64,000 nt of DNA from Prostheceraeus crozeri (taxonomy: Eukaryota > Platyhelminthes > Polycladida > Euryleptidae): assembly GCA_907163375.1 (NCBI GenBank), contig CAJQUW010016138.1, forward strand, positions 248,001-312,000. The letters run 5' to 3'. Below are positions 54,245 to 64,000 of this stretch, one piece after another. Numbering within the stretch: position 1 is the first letter of the stretch; each line of letters opens with the position of its first letter. The notes below the pieces were generated by a model that had not been told where the DNA came from, did not search any database, and was given only the letters and a program-made list of their open reading frames with translations. Position numbers and translations under genes: made by a program.

Positions 54245-54900
54245 AGAAAATGGCTGTAGCGGCTAAACGAAGCCTCGTACGTGAAAATGGACGGCGGATT
54301 TGAGCTTTTTGGCCAATTTTGGGCCTGGAAGAGCTGTTTCCAGCGTCATAGGGCAAAGACCGAAGAACTTCGACCCCCTCCCTCGGCAGCGTTTCTTCCA
54401 ACTTTGGTTCTAGAAATGGTAGAGAGTCGTGCAATAGCTCGTTTGAAAGCTAAGAGTGCTACAAATTCATTGGAAAGCACAATTTGGCCACACCTTCCTT
54501 TGCTGAAGCTTGAGAGTGACATTAAGACTTTTGATCATGTTAGAGAGCCGTCAGAGGTTTAATTGGTCAGTTTTGGTCTGTAGCGGCTAAACGAAAACTC
54601 GTACGTTAAAATGGACGGCGGATTTGAGCTTTTTGACCAATTTTGGGTCTTGGGGACTTGCTTCCCAAAGTCGTAGGCCAAAGAACGAAGAACTTCGATC
54701 CCCCCCCCCTCGGCAGCGTTTCTTCCAACTTTGGTTCTAGAGATCGTAGAAAGTCGTGCAATAGCTCGTTTGAAAGCTAAGAGTGCCACAAATTCATTGG
54801 AAAGCACAGTTTGCCTTCCTTTGCTGAAGCTTGAGAGTGACATTGAGACTTTTGGTCATGTTAGAGAGCTGTCAGAGGTTGAGTTTTGTGCTTTGGGCTC
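54245..54900. repeat. Terminal tandem repeats of fossil B
   Basis: Two units of about 325 bp (about 54250-54570 and 54575-54895), each starting CTGTAGCGGCTAAACGAA and containing AATGGACGGCGGATTTGAGC, a C-run followed by TCGGCAGCGTTTCTTCCAAC, TTTGGTTCTAG and GAAAGCTAAGAGTGC. About 90 percent alike by eye. The C-run/TCGGCAGCG/TTTGGTTCTAG core is shared with fossil A's array. 53969-54245 is the GC-richer end segment without genes. Confidence 0.75.
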
Positions 54901-55004
54901 CAGCGGGCGAACGAAGCAACGGACGAGAAAACTGAGACCAGATTTGGAATCAGCGTCAAATATTGGATAACCAATGTCTTCCCCCTCCTATCGATTGCAT
55001 ATTC

Positions 55005-55100
55005 ACAGGATATATAAGTACGAGTCCGGGAGAGGAATCTCACTAAGTTGAGAAACTGACTACAGGTAAGTCGTTTCTCTTGAGCTCCGATATCGGACTT
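55005..55100 (+). promoter_or_regulatory. TATA promoter and leader of fossil B
   Basis: GGATATATAAGTACG (about 55009-55022), then ACAGGTAAGT (about 55064-55073, donor-like) and GAGCTCCGATATCGGA. The same order is found in fossil A at 5690-5830 on the minus strand. From 55100 to 55698 lies leader or intron sequence with no gene; 55440-55560 is GC-rich. Confidence 0.5.
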
Positions 55101-55698
55101 TTGACTTTTCATTGCTGATATCAGCTAAGGTGTCAGACTTATAGGTTAGTCAGTATAGCATGACTGACCATTTGATGATAGTAGGCTAGGCCGAAATCTT
55201 CAAACGGCTATAACTTTGCTTCTACAAGTCCTTTAGACTTGATTCAAAAAACGTTTGACAGCTCATGATGTGCTGTAGGTAATAGTCTACTTATAAACGT
55301 TTTATGAGTAGTACTAAAATACTGAAAATTTTAAATTCATGTTTAATGATGATGATTAAAGTTTTTGAATAAAAAGCAGTCGTTTATGAGCCTCTGCGAC
55401 TTGGGACGTTTCTTCTTGTAAATAACTCCACCGGTTTTCATGTCAAAATCGGGGCCCGGATACCAACACAGTGACCTGACGCAATCCCTGTCCGCCCGAG
55501 GTTGGATTTGTGGGTCGATACGCCTTGGAGCTGGGATAACATCCCCTCTTAGTAATGCCTGCAACGGATTCAAGAGCCTAACGCCTAGACGACTGCTATC
55601 AAATGGTTGGGGACTTAGTCTTTCAATGCATATCAGCAAGTAGTATCCTATAAACACTTGCTATCAAATTTTTACTCTATCTTTACAGAATCGTCACT

Positions 55699-56852
55699 AT
55701 GACTAAAATGATTAATGCGAGAATGCTCATCGGCAAGTGTAGCTGTGGCCGTATTGCCAGAGGCAGCGAGCTGAAGAAACATATTAAAAAGGGGACGGTG
55801 GGCGAGCAGGTGAGGAAAGTGTTGTTGAGTGTGTGTGCATCACAAGGTAGTATTTGAGGATGGGAGTGATGTAGAGTTCATTAGGAACCATAGCCAGTCA
55901 CCTAGTGGCAATATTAGTATGCAGAGGTTTAAGTCGTGGTTTGAGGGAGTTTGATGGACATGGAAGAGGTGAGAGTTGCAGTGGCGACGATTGAGGATGC
56001 GGTGGAAAGAAAGTATTAACCAAGGCGACTGATGAGGGTGTGAGTGAGGAAGAAGTAGAAATGAGAGGGAACATCAAGAAGCCTGATGTTGATGTTGATT
56101 TGGATGACGTGTTGGAGGAATTTTTTGGGAACATTAATGATCTTGAGGAGAAGGGGAAGGATGAGGAAAAGGAAGTGGGTAAACCGTTGGCAGCATCATC
56201 GCCTCGGAGGGATGAAGGGAACACAAGGGATGAATATGTGAGGATGAAGGATCGATTGAGGGCGGTTGAGGAGAAGAATAAAGTACTAGTGATGCGGCAT
56301 GAGAAGTTGACTGCGAAGGCTGAAGGGTATAAGGTGACGACAGAAGAGTTGGAAAGTATGAGGCAGAAGGAGAAAGAGTGGATGGTGGAAAGGAGTGAGT
56401 TGATGAAGAAAGCAAGTTTGGTGAGTAGTCTGCAGGCGAATTTGTTGAGGAAGGATGATGAGATAGATCGGATGCGAAGTGTGGTGAAGGAGACAGAGGA
56501 GGTGAAGGGCGTGAACAAGAGGTTGGTGGCTGAAGTAGAGCGACTGTATGAGCGTGAGAAGTGTAGAAAAAGAAGAGTGTATGAAGTCCATCTTCCCCTC
56601 CTCCAGAATAATGCTTGTGACGCACCGACGATAACGAGCGACCCAAACCAGACGCAGCAGTGCTATGAGGGCGACGGAGTCCGATGTCTACACATGAATA
56701 TGGACATTACTGGCGAGCTTAAGGACTTCGTCGTCCGAAAAGTCCCGAAGAAGGCTCCCAGTAAGTTGCTTCAACATGATCATTTCTCCACCGCTTCTAA
56801 TCTACTATTCTTTTCCTTTCAGAGTTTTTACATCAGCGGTTGTAGGATCTTT
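55699..56852 (+). pseudogene. Zinc-finger/coiled-coil gene of fossil B
   Basis: Starts MTKMINARMLIGKCSCGRIA, then a basic HIKKGT segment, matching the start of A's gene (MCVCGRINRRDGLKDHIKK). A long coiled coil follows (56040-56570: EEVEMRGNIKKPDVDVDLDD, RLRAVEEKNKVLVMRHEKLT, LRKDDEIDRMRSVVKETEEV) ending in a basic KCRKRRVYEV. The C-terminus DITGELKDFVVRKVPKKAPS is shared with A. A short intron-like gap (GTAAG...TTTCAG, about 56760-56821) lies near the end, as in A. Zinc finger plus coiled coil; function unknown. Broken in a few places near the front. Confidence 0.6.
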
Positions 56853-56856
56853 TGAT

Positions 56857-56965
56857 CCCGAGAACATCCCAAACGGTTCTTTTAAGGGCAACACGGAGCA
56901 AGAGTGATAGTACCTCTTCGTAGTTTACTCTGGATAGACTTCGGTCTGACCGAATCTATCACATA
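56857..56965 (+). repeat. Structured 3' repeat, fossil B copy 1
   Basis: Follows the coiled-coil gene's stop by a few bases. Order: GAGAACATCCCAAACGG, GTGATAGTACCTCTTCG, GTTTACTCTGG, then hairpin AGAC-TTCG-GTCT (56936-56947). Related to the copy at 57328 and to both copies in fossil A. Confidence 0.65.
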
Positions 56966-57047
56966 ATTAGAAAGACTGAGTCATGTCTTTGTATCAGAGA
57001 AGTATATAAACCATTGCCTCTCTTTCATTTTCATTCTGTACCCCATC

Positions 57048-57312
57048 ATGAAAACACCTAAGACGACAGTCAGCTCTCCTGACAAGCCTTGGCTTAAACC
57101 GAGAAACTTGTTTCATGTGTTTGTACAGATGGAGGAGCAAGAGCGAATATTCAATAATCTTGCTCGAATTGGCTCATCAACAACTGACGATGATGCCAAT
57201 TCAACAGAGTGGGGTATATACCGCCCTCTAACATTCGGACGGTAGTAGAGGAGGTCGATGCCGCTGACATAGAGAGATTAAAAGTCTCTCTCAGCGGAAT
57301 CGGCCAAATCTA
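57048..57312 (+). pseudogene. Small protein gene of fossil B
   Basis: MKTPKTTVSSPDKPWLKPRN, then a charged helix (MEEQERIFNNLARIGSS), an acidic patch and, near the end, VDAADIERLKVSLSGIG; these correspond in order to the 90-residue protein of fossil A (3097-3369). A TATATAA-like box lies about 45 bp upstream. The retained start, acidic patch and C-terminal helix show a real shared gene of unknown function. Broken, little damage. Confidence 0.6.
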
Positions 57313-57327
57313 AGTCTGTATTCATAT

Positions 57328-57485
57328 CCCGAGAACGAACCAACAGCCTTTTTAAAGACCACCATGGGGCAAAATATGATAGTACCTCCACGTGGTTTGC
57401 CCTGGACAGACTTCGGTCTGACTGAATCCATCATACAAATAAAAAAAATCACAAAGTTGTATCTGCTATCAGTCAACTTAAACGT
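57328..57485 (+). repeat. Structured 3' repeat, fossil B copy 2
   Basis: Follows the small gene. GAGAACGAACCAACAGCC, TGATAGTACCTCCACG, GGTTTGCCCTGGA, then hairpin CAGAC-TTCG-GTCTG (57407-57420) with a C(UUCG)G loop, and GATAGCAG-like text at its end shared with fossil A. Confidence 0.7.
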
Positions 57486-57539
57486 TTCATGTTAAGGAGA
57501 ATTTTGGTATAATACTTCCTTCTGACAGGCGTTCTCTTT

Positions 57540-57890
57540 TGAGACGGCGGTGAAGTTCGCAGGAAAGGGTGTTGCTCGGGACTATGGTATACCTCAGTCG
57601 GCTTATTCCTCTGTGCTCATGTTAAGCAGCATCTACGATTGCTCACAATGTAGCATTCTGACCGTCATGGATGACACTTAGCCATCTGTCAAAGGTTTCC
57701 TTATACATTCTCCATTGGATGCGTTACTTGAGAATGATCTAAGAGTTCTTTTAAGAACTGCCTCTATCACTGAGGTTAAATGATGAAGGGATGAAACGGG
57801 AGGCCACTCTTACGCCACACGTATACAAAATCACTTTCTATCTTCCGTAATGGTGCGATCTCTTTTGATAGAAAAATCGACCGATAATAA
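57540..57890 (+). pseudogene. Third gene of fossil B, remains
   Basis: Counterpart of 2540-2930 (minus) in fossil A, with ARDYGIPQSAYSSVLMLSSI, then GFLIHSPLDALLENDLRVLL and GGHSYATRI. It lies in line with the coiled-coil and small genes. Function unknown. Broken. 57890-58025 holds nothing recognisable. Confidence 0.4.
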
Positions 57891-58024
57891 ATGTGATAAC
57901 TAGCCCCATATCTAAATTCCTCCATTTATTTCCATTTCTAGATAAATACATTGCAAAACAGAGACATGTAGTATGTAGGTTTGTTTACAATTGAAGCACA
58001 TATACTTTATAGCGAGGAAAAGTC

Positions 58025-58280
58025 AAGTGGAAGAACCTTCAAGTCATTGTAGACTTTGTAGCACCTTGGACGTCTAGGGGCAGGGGCATCTGGCGCTCTT
58101 CTCACGCGCGTTGTTTTTGGCGTAAAATCACCATTACTTCGCACAGCTTGCACAATCTTGCCTCTATCACAAGTCTCTTTCTGATCACACTTGTCTTAGT
58201 CCGACTCGTCGACCACTTCAAAGATTTTATTGAAGATGTCTAAGGCGGGAGATGTACCTTCCGTCATGAGATAGATAAGA
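58025..58280 (-). pseudogene. Fossil B mini-gene, minus-strand member of a divergent pair
   Basis: Minus-strand text starts near 58270 (MTEGTSPALDIFNKIFEVVD), followed by DKCDQKETCDRGKIVQAVRS and a basic, Pro/Arg-rich tail (RVRRAPDAPAPRRPRCYKVY). The Cys-x4-Cys-containing block is repeated in the plus-strand partner at 58431. Absent from fossil A. Unknown function. Broken once or twice. Confidence 0.4.
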
Positions 58281-58430
58281 ATGAGAAGTGTTTCAATTTT
58301 CTGACGTTTATATGTTTTTCAACAATGAATTCCTCAACAATCAATCAGAATGATTCTAATTTAGATGAAGACTACATAAGTCGGAAGATTGTAGCACTCT
58401 TATTCACATTACACGAGCTAGCACGCCACG

Positions 58431-58555
58431 ATGACAAACTCAGAAACACCATGTAGTTGTGTGATTGTCAATGAGTGTTGTGATGAAGACAAGTGTGATC
58501 AGAAGGAAACCTGCGACAAAGGCAAGACTGTAAGAATTGTCAGTATACGTCAATA
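58431..58555 (+). pseudogene. Fossil B mini-gene, plus-strand member, cut by PLE3
   Basis: MTNSETPCSCVIVNECCDED leads into DKCDQKETCDKGKTVRIVSI, closely matching the minus-strand partner. It is cut off at about 58555 by the Penelope-like insertion. The two mini-genes diverge from a 150-bp spacer, so one likely arose from the other by inverted duplication. Confidence 0.4.
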
Positions 58556-58593
58556 AAACAGCCAACCATACTAATTATGTTCCTTTGCGCCCA

Positions 58594-59956
58594 ATAATTA
58601 GTATGGTTGGCTGTTTATTTGCTCCATTGTCTCGTTATTTGGCAGACGTATTCAAGCCTCTCTCAACACAAGGTTCTTCTTATCTGCAAAACTCAGAGGA
58701 TTTTGTACAAAAAGTATCAAGAGTGGAGAGTATACATGAAGGTCAAATCCTCAGTTTTGATGTAAACTCTTTGTTTACGAATGTTCCGATTTCTGAGACA
58801 CTTGTAATCCTACGAGGGCTGTTAACTGGTGATCCTTCTCTTGCCATGAGAAATAAACTCTGCATTGATGAGTTGCTGCGCGCTTGACTGAGTTAGTTTT
58901 GAAGCGTGCTTATTTCCAACATGAGAATATGTTGCTCATTCAGAAAGAAGGAGTAAGCATGGGAAGCAGCCTCGGTCCGGTGGTGGCCAACATCTACATG
59001 ACTTACTTTGAAGAAGAACTATTCTTGCAAGCGGCCTCGAATAATATTCCTACTCCGGCAGTGTGGTACCGCTACGTTGACGATATCTTTTTACAGTGGA
59101 GAAATAATGAAGGAGAGTTGGAGAGGCTTCTCCATTTTGCGAACGTCCTACGTGAAAGCATAACATTTTCCGTCGAACAGGAAGATCAACGTCGATTACC
59201 CTTTTTGGATGTATTGATCGATTTGTCAAACGACACTGTGCGGTTTTCAGTTTATAGAAAGCCTACTCACTCCGACCGTTACCTCCGCCATGACTTTTGC
59301 CATCCTGGTGGGACATTCCGGAGCACTACACGTTCTCTTACTACTCGAGCAGAAAGTGTCTGTTCGGTTGATGCTCGTGAAGGTGAACTGGTGCATATCA
59401 ACAAGGCCCTACAAGACAGTGGTTACTAGGAAGCGAAATAAACAGGTTCTCTTGTCGTCCAGAAAATCTGATTGATCAAGAAAGTCCTGCTGAGCCGCTA
59501 CATTCTGGCGTTTATCTCCCTTACGTTGCCAAGGTCACGGAGAAGATCGTCAGTGTTTTGCACAATGTGGGTGTTCAAGTGGCATCAAGACCGGTCCAGA
59601 CTCTACGATCGCTTCTGGGAAAGAAAAGACCAGCACCACCTCTACAGCTCGGTGTTGTTTACTTCTTAGAGTGTGCTGACTGCGACTGGAAGTATGTGGG
59701 TGAGATACAAAGGCCAATTGAGGAGAGAAAGAAGGAGCATAAGTGTGCAGTCCGCAACATCGATGTACAGAGGTCAGAGGTGGCGAAGCATGTGCACCAG
59801 CATCAACATCGTTTAGACTTTGAAGGTCATCGCGTAATAGACCGTGAAGAGAACTGGCGCAAACGGGTTACAAAGCAGGCTCTATGGACCAGGCGCTTTG
59901 GCAGCAGTAACAAACCGAAGTGTGATGTCAGTGCCAGCTGGGACAGACTGTTTTAA
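58594..59956 (+). pseudogene. PLE3 RT and GIY-YIG endonuclease, frameshifted
   Basis: First frame (to 58887): ISMVGCLFAPLSRYLADVFK, ILSFDVNSLFTNVPISETLV (RT motif A, FDVxSLFTNVP). Second frame from 58884: GVSMGSSLGPVVANIYMTYF (motif B), VWYRYVDDIFLQW (motif C), RRLPFLDVLIDL and SVYRKPTHSDRYL. Near 59330 the frame slips; frames of 59472-59669 and 59558-59956 then carry the spacer and GIY-YIG (GVVYFLECADCDWKYVGEIQ, IEERKKEHKC). Motif order is exactly that of Penelope elements. Frameshifts near 58885, 59330 and 59450; the N-terminal RT is missing. Not functional. Confidence 0.85.
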
Positions 59957-60510
59957 GTTTCACCACCAGTTGTTTTTAATTTTTTGTTTTTTTTTCATTT
60001 ATTTATTTATTTTTTGACGATTTCTTCATCTAGTATTAGTACTATCTAGCTATTTATAGTATTGCATGTTCAGTATTGTTTAGTAGTAAGTATTATGTAG
60101 ATTCTTTCTTGAATTTGTTTTGAGATAACTTTATTATATTTCCTCTTTGTGGTTGTGATTCTTTGCTTTTAGTTTTACTCTTTCAGTATTATTCGTTGGA
60201 ATTCAGTGTTGCATTATTTATTCACCTTTTTTTCATCACTTTGGTCTTGCCTATTGGTCAATTTTTTGTGTGATTTAGTCTTAATGCAGGCCTATGTAAT
60301 TGTCATTCAGTTTTGATCTTTCAACCTATGACTGGTTGAATGACCTTTGAGCTTGGTTTTTCATTGACATTCCTCCTATTATGTTAGTTAGTATTGTGTT
60401 GTTCATTAGATGTTAACAGGCTCTTTTGTTTGCTACCATGTAAGTGTCAATCCGACTGATATCGCTGTGATTTCATGTGAGATGTGTTAATCGTTGATTC
60501 AACAATACAG

Positions 60511-60560
60511 CGCAGTCGCTTGAGAATGGCCTACGATGTAGGCCGAAAGATCTCGCGGTA
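60511..60560 (+). ncRNA. Hammerhead-like core of PLE3
   Basis: CTTGAGAAT, a perfect stem GGCCTAC-GAT-GTAGGCC (60528-60544), then GAAAGATC: hammerhead layout with an imperfect first box. It lies at the 3' end of PLE3, the usual place. Confidence 0.45.
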
Positions 60561-60604
60561 GAACAGAAAAGTCTTCTATCTGACTTGGGAAAGCTTCCAC
60601 TCTA

Positions 60605-60732
60605 TATAATCATCCAACCTTCTCCGCTTCTCCACCTTTGCCTTTTTCGGAGCGGGAGGACAAGTTGGCATGCTTGATGCAGACACTGGTGATTCATGCG
60701 AGAGAGTTGATGGCGAACCCATGACTTTGAAA
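60605..60732 (-). pseudogene. Fossil B copy of the small divergent gene, truncated by PLE3
   Basis: Minus-strand text from 60721: MGSPSTLSHESPVSASSMPT, then KKAKVEKRRRLDDYIE, the counterpart of residues 1 to about 45 of the gene at 1882-2337 in fossil A. The remainder is lost where PLE3 ends. Confidence 0.6.
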
Positions 60733-61006
60733 TGTATGCCAGAAACTTGATTTCTTAGTGCTTAAGTATAAGCAAGCAACCAATCAAAATGAATAGCCAA
60801 TGAATGTTGAGTATGGGAGTATATAGAAGGGAAAAATAGGGAAAATGAAATAAACATTTCATTCGATATTTCAGACGTACTAACGCCAAGTGAACATTTC
60901 TCTCCACTCAAATATATTCTAAGGTTTCTGACGTACCCTATTTTGGTTTGAGTCAATTACTACATTCTGACTATCAAAGTATCAGATTTTGACTTAATTT
61001 CGTTGA
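60733..61006. promoter_or_regulatory. Bidirectional promoter of fossil B
   Basis: Counterpart of 1541-1881. The conserved block 60758-60810 holds CTTAAGTATAAGCAAGCAAC, CCAATCA and AGCCAATGAATGTTGA: a TATA-like box for the minus-strand gene and two CCAAT boxes with the same spacing as in A. GTATATAGAAG (60819-60829) may serve the polymerase side. Confidence 0.6.
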
Positions 61007-64000
61007 AATGGTAAGTTAAAGATTTCATCACTCATCTCCTTTAAACGTTAGGTTAATAGCATCTTTCTCAATTTCAGGCATCTACTTCATCATCAAAGCG
61101 CTCCCTTCTCGAGGAAGCTTTACAACTGTTGAGTGAAGGTAGGTTGTAAAAATAAACTATGACTTCAAAAGAGTTGACAGAATGATTTCTCCTCCAGATC
61201 ATGACAGTTCCAACTCAAGTGCGCAGTCGCGGGAAGCATTCAAAACATGTGCTGATTGTGGGCACAGCTTTACGAGGAAGCGCGATCTCACCCGACACAT
61301 CAGACAACGTGTGTGTCAACCCAATCCATCATCCATCTCCCGAGGTGAGGATGATTCTATTCAACATGTCTCCTTTACTTGTGACTTTGGTTTCCAATCT
61401 TTTGAAACAGGTCTTGAATTATCTTAACATAGACTTCGCCACACACACACACAAATGATAGTTGTAGCAACAGCAACTCCTCTATTCGACTAACTGAAGT
61501 ATCGCTCAATAATGTAGTGAGAAATTACCATATGGAATCCTCAGAAACTATTGCTGATTTTCCGGAGTGGTTCCATCAAAATTCAACATTGATAGATGCG
61601 CTCTTTCATAATTTAGAGACGTTTGGAATAAAAGCGCCCATATTAGTACAGAGGTTGGTGTTTTACATACCCTCCTCTCCTGCTACAGAGGTAGTCGATA
61701 AAGAAGCTTGGTTAATTTTTGACATCCAAGGACTAAAGTCAAATATTGATCAATTTAACGAGCGCGGTAGTGGTCTAATTTCTGATGACATAGAATCTGC
61801 TAAGTTTAAAATTACTCTATTAGAAAACTACCGTGGGCGAGGCTCTTTCAATCTTCCAAAAACGTTAAGAGCTAAGAATGCAGTCATTTCTGTTGATTGT
61901 GAATCACAGTGTTTTAAGTATACATATTATCTATTCTCCACTATCATGATGTACAGAACAACCGTTTCCGTAGAAGCAAATATCATGAATGGGAGAATGA
62001 ATTTAAGTTTGATGACTGCAATAGCACAGACATGAAGTTTAAAGATATAGAGAAACTTGAAAAATTAAATGAATTTAAAATAGTTGTTCACACCTGGCAA
62101 GAGGAGCTTAAGGGTGTGCGTTACAACAACCGTTCATCAACTTATGATCGCGTAGTCAATCTCCTGCTAGTATATCAAAATAATAGTGAAAATTGGCAAT
62201 TCTGCCGTATTCCTAAAATGTCTCGACTGTATTCCCACTTAACATCTAGAAGAGGAGAGTATTTCATATGTGACTGTTGTATGCGCCCCTTCTGGTCAAA
62301 AGATAAATTTGAAACACATTATGAATGGTGTAAGTGAGGTAAACTGCAAATAGAATGCATGCCCAAAGATAAAGAGTTTTCATAGAGAGAGAAAGGTGAT
62401 GAATTAAGTCCTCTTCGTGTCATCTATGCTGACATCGAATGCTATATTGATGATAACACCCATAAAGCGGCAGCCATATCATGTTATGAGGTATGGCATG
62501 ATCACGTCTAGAATAAAAATAATAAAATGCACGTCTGGCAATGTGAGGATTGTATACATAAATTCTTACAATTCCTCGAAAGCGCTGTCACATTTCAGCA
62601 AAAATATGATAGTGAACTCCAACCCAGATCATTGAATATGTCAGTAGATGAACAAGTAAAATTTGAAAGTTGTGAAGCCTGTGCAAGATGTAATAGAACG
62701 TTTGATGAAGATAAAATCAAGAAAGTGCGCGACCATGACCACATCACTGGTAAATTTAGAGATACGCTATGTACAAGATGTAATTTTTCACTGAGACTGA
62801 AACGGCGTACTCTACCCGTTATTTTTCATAACTTCAAAGGTTATGATAGTCATATGATGATAAAAGGGGGTTAGGAAAAATGAAAGAGTGGAAGTTAAGT
62901 GTGATAGCTCAAACGAGAGAAAAGTTCATGGCCATGACAGCAAAAGTAGCAGTTGACAAAACTAAAGAAAGCAAGACAGTCTATTTCGATATAAAATTTT
63001 TAGATTCCTATCAATCATCCTATCAAAAAGACGTGCGTTTGCTGAGCGGTGATACCGACAGTTTCTTTTTAATTCACCACTAGCATCTCTCGTTCAAGAT
63101 CTTAAGTCTCTTCCACTAACTCAAAATTTGAAGAAACAATATCCTAACTTGACAGATGAAGTCATCACACGCAAAGGAGAGTGTCCATATGCATACTTTG
63201 ATAACATTTCTAAACTTAGTGACACTTCTCTTCCATCAATAGACAAATTTAGAAATGATTTGACTGGTGTAGAATGCAAGGTAGAAGATACCAATCATGC
63301 TCAAGTTGCATGGACAAAGTTTGACTGTCAAACGTTTAGCGATTATATGATCGATCGCCTATCTAAAATTAGATGTATTTTTGCTGGCTGATATATTTCA
63401 GGAGTTTCGACGAGTGGCATTAGAAGAAGATAAATTAGATCCTGTCCACTTTGTCAGTCTTCCAGCCATGTCATTCCAGTCTGCTTTTAAAATGACTGGA
63501 GAGGCCATCCATCTTTTGCAAGATCCAGAGATGTATAATTTATTTGAACGAGGAATTCGCGGTGGTCTCACATTTGTAAATGGGCATCATATAAAATGAA
63601 AAATAGTAGATGATGATCAGATTCATCTTAAGTACTATGACCAGAATAATTTATATGGTAGTTCACTGTCCAAGCCTCTACCTCACTCTGAGTTTAACTG
63701 GTTGGGTGATAGTGAAATTCAGCATTTCTCCAACCCTTCAAGCATACTAGCTATTCCAAATGATGGTGATTGGGGATATTATTTTGAGATAGATCTTGTC
63801 TATCCAAATAGTATTAAAAATAAAACTATGGATTTTCCACTTGCACCCGAAATAGGTGAGGTGACTGAAGATATGTTTTCGGACTTTATGAAACAAGTTC
63901 ATAAAGATTTAGAAGGGAACGGACAGACCAAGTATAAGCCTTGCCGTAAACTTTTGCTTACTCAATTTGATACAGAAAATTATTTAGTCCACTTCTCTAT
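61007..64000 (+). pseudogene. Type-B DNA polymerase of fossil B (continues past the window)
   Basis: Zinc-finger start CADCGHSFTRKRDLTRHIRQ (61250-61310), FPEWFHQNS and VVDKEAWLIFDIQGLKSNID (61560-61750), a Cys-rich unit near 62270, the endonuclease-like HDHITGKFRDTLCTRCNFSL with FHNFKGYDSHMM (62740-62865, a block typical of Polinton-type polymerases), YFDIKFLDSYQSS, LLSGDTDSFFLI (catalytic DTDS), and FERGIRGGLTFVNG (63540-63590, matching fossil C). From 63600 to the edge come YYDQNNLYGSSLSKPLPHSE and IDLVYPN text. The DTDS block lies before FERGIRGG, unlike the usual order, so part of the sequence is probably rearranged or lost. Short intron-like gaps near the start, as in A. Fossil, broken several times. 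Confidence 0.8.

Larger units (their letters stand above)
58556..60595 (+). mobile_element. Penelope-like element PLE3 in fossil B
   Basis: A 5'-truncated PLE with RT palm, endonuclease and a 600-bp 3' UTR. Its 5' junction carries a 21-bp inverted copy of its own beginning (AACAGCCAACCATACTAATT at 58559, reversed at 58594-58614, spacer about 16 bp), a miniature of the inverted dimers of PLE1 and PLE2. The 3' end falls near 60595, inside the small gene that diverges from the polymerase. No clear target duplication seen. Confidence 0.75.
53969..64000 (+). mobile_element. Polinton-family fossil B (partial, runs off right edge)
   Basis: Begins AGTAGTAAGGAATCC and is collinear with fossil A in opposite orientation: terminal tandem repeats, TATA leader, zinc-finger/coiled-coil gene, small gene, third gene, small gene divergent from a type-B DNA polymerase that leaves the window. 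Compared with A it has an extra divergent pair of small genes (58025-58555) and a Penelope-like insertion (58556-60595). No capsid or integrase gene falls in the visible part. Broken, about ten to fifteen interruptions; old, and clearly diverged from A. Confidence 0.75.

Noticed and set aside
56134-56646. Minus-strand Ser/Pro-rich frames at 56.1-56.6 kb
   Set aside because: Antisense of the coiled coil of fossil B.
1-64000. CRISPR arrays, bacterial operons, ribosome binding sites
   Set aside because: No regularly spaced short repeats; the gene structures and element families are eukaryotic.

Overview
This window reads as transposon-dense, AT-rich DNA from an animal nuclear genome, most likely a marine or aquatic invertebrate. 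The grounds are the mix of element families (Polinton/Maverick-type elements, Penelope-like retroelements, CR1/Jockey-like LINEs, Tc1/mariner-superfamily transposons), short GT-AG introns, and the absence of bacterial operons or ribosome binding sites. I found no intact host gene and no convincing RNA gene. The species cannot be named from the sequence.

Layout. (1) 1-6967: one end of Polinton-family fossil A, pointing left and running off the window. (2) 7085-7690: a gutted Tc1-like transposon. (3) 8321-10720: a Penelope-like element (PLE1) inserted as a perfect 1.175-kb inverted dimer inside one target-site duplication. (4) 10.7-14.2 kb: intergenic DNA with hairpins and LINE and PLE scraps. 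(5) 14240-34397: Polinton-family fossil C, about 20.2 kb, with both terminal inverted repeats. It is carved up by a 1.79-kb mariner, a LINE 3' end, a PLE scrap and a local inverted duplication. (6) 34.5-41.5 kb: remains of an unrecognised ORF split by a 6.05-kb DNA transposon with a 10-bp target duplication, which itself holds a 1.36-kb TA-flanked element. (7) 42.0-44.4 kb: a hairpin repeat, then a CR1/Jockey-like LINE. (8) 46130-48668: a second PLE inverted dimer (PLE2) with a 12-bp target duplication and a clear hammerhead ribozyme core. (9) 48.7-52.7 kb: two more LINE pieces. (10) 53969-64000: Polinton-family fossil B, the mirror-image sister of A, running off the right edge and split by a third PLE.

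How the parts relate. A and B share their gene order: terminal tandem repeats, a TATA promoter with leader, a zinc-finger/coiled-coil gene, a small gene, a third gene, then a small gene divergent from a type-B DNA polymerase. C is a more distant relative with the same AGTAGTA terminus, its own DNA polymerase, a capsid-like gene, tiny arginine-rich genes and an acidic gene. All three are broken fossils. The main observations are a structured repeat placed just after the stop of two adjacent genes in both A and B, with a compensated hairpin; the shared bidirectional promoter; and the repeated inverted-dimer form of the PLE insertions with ribozyme-like 3' regions.
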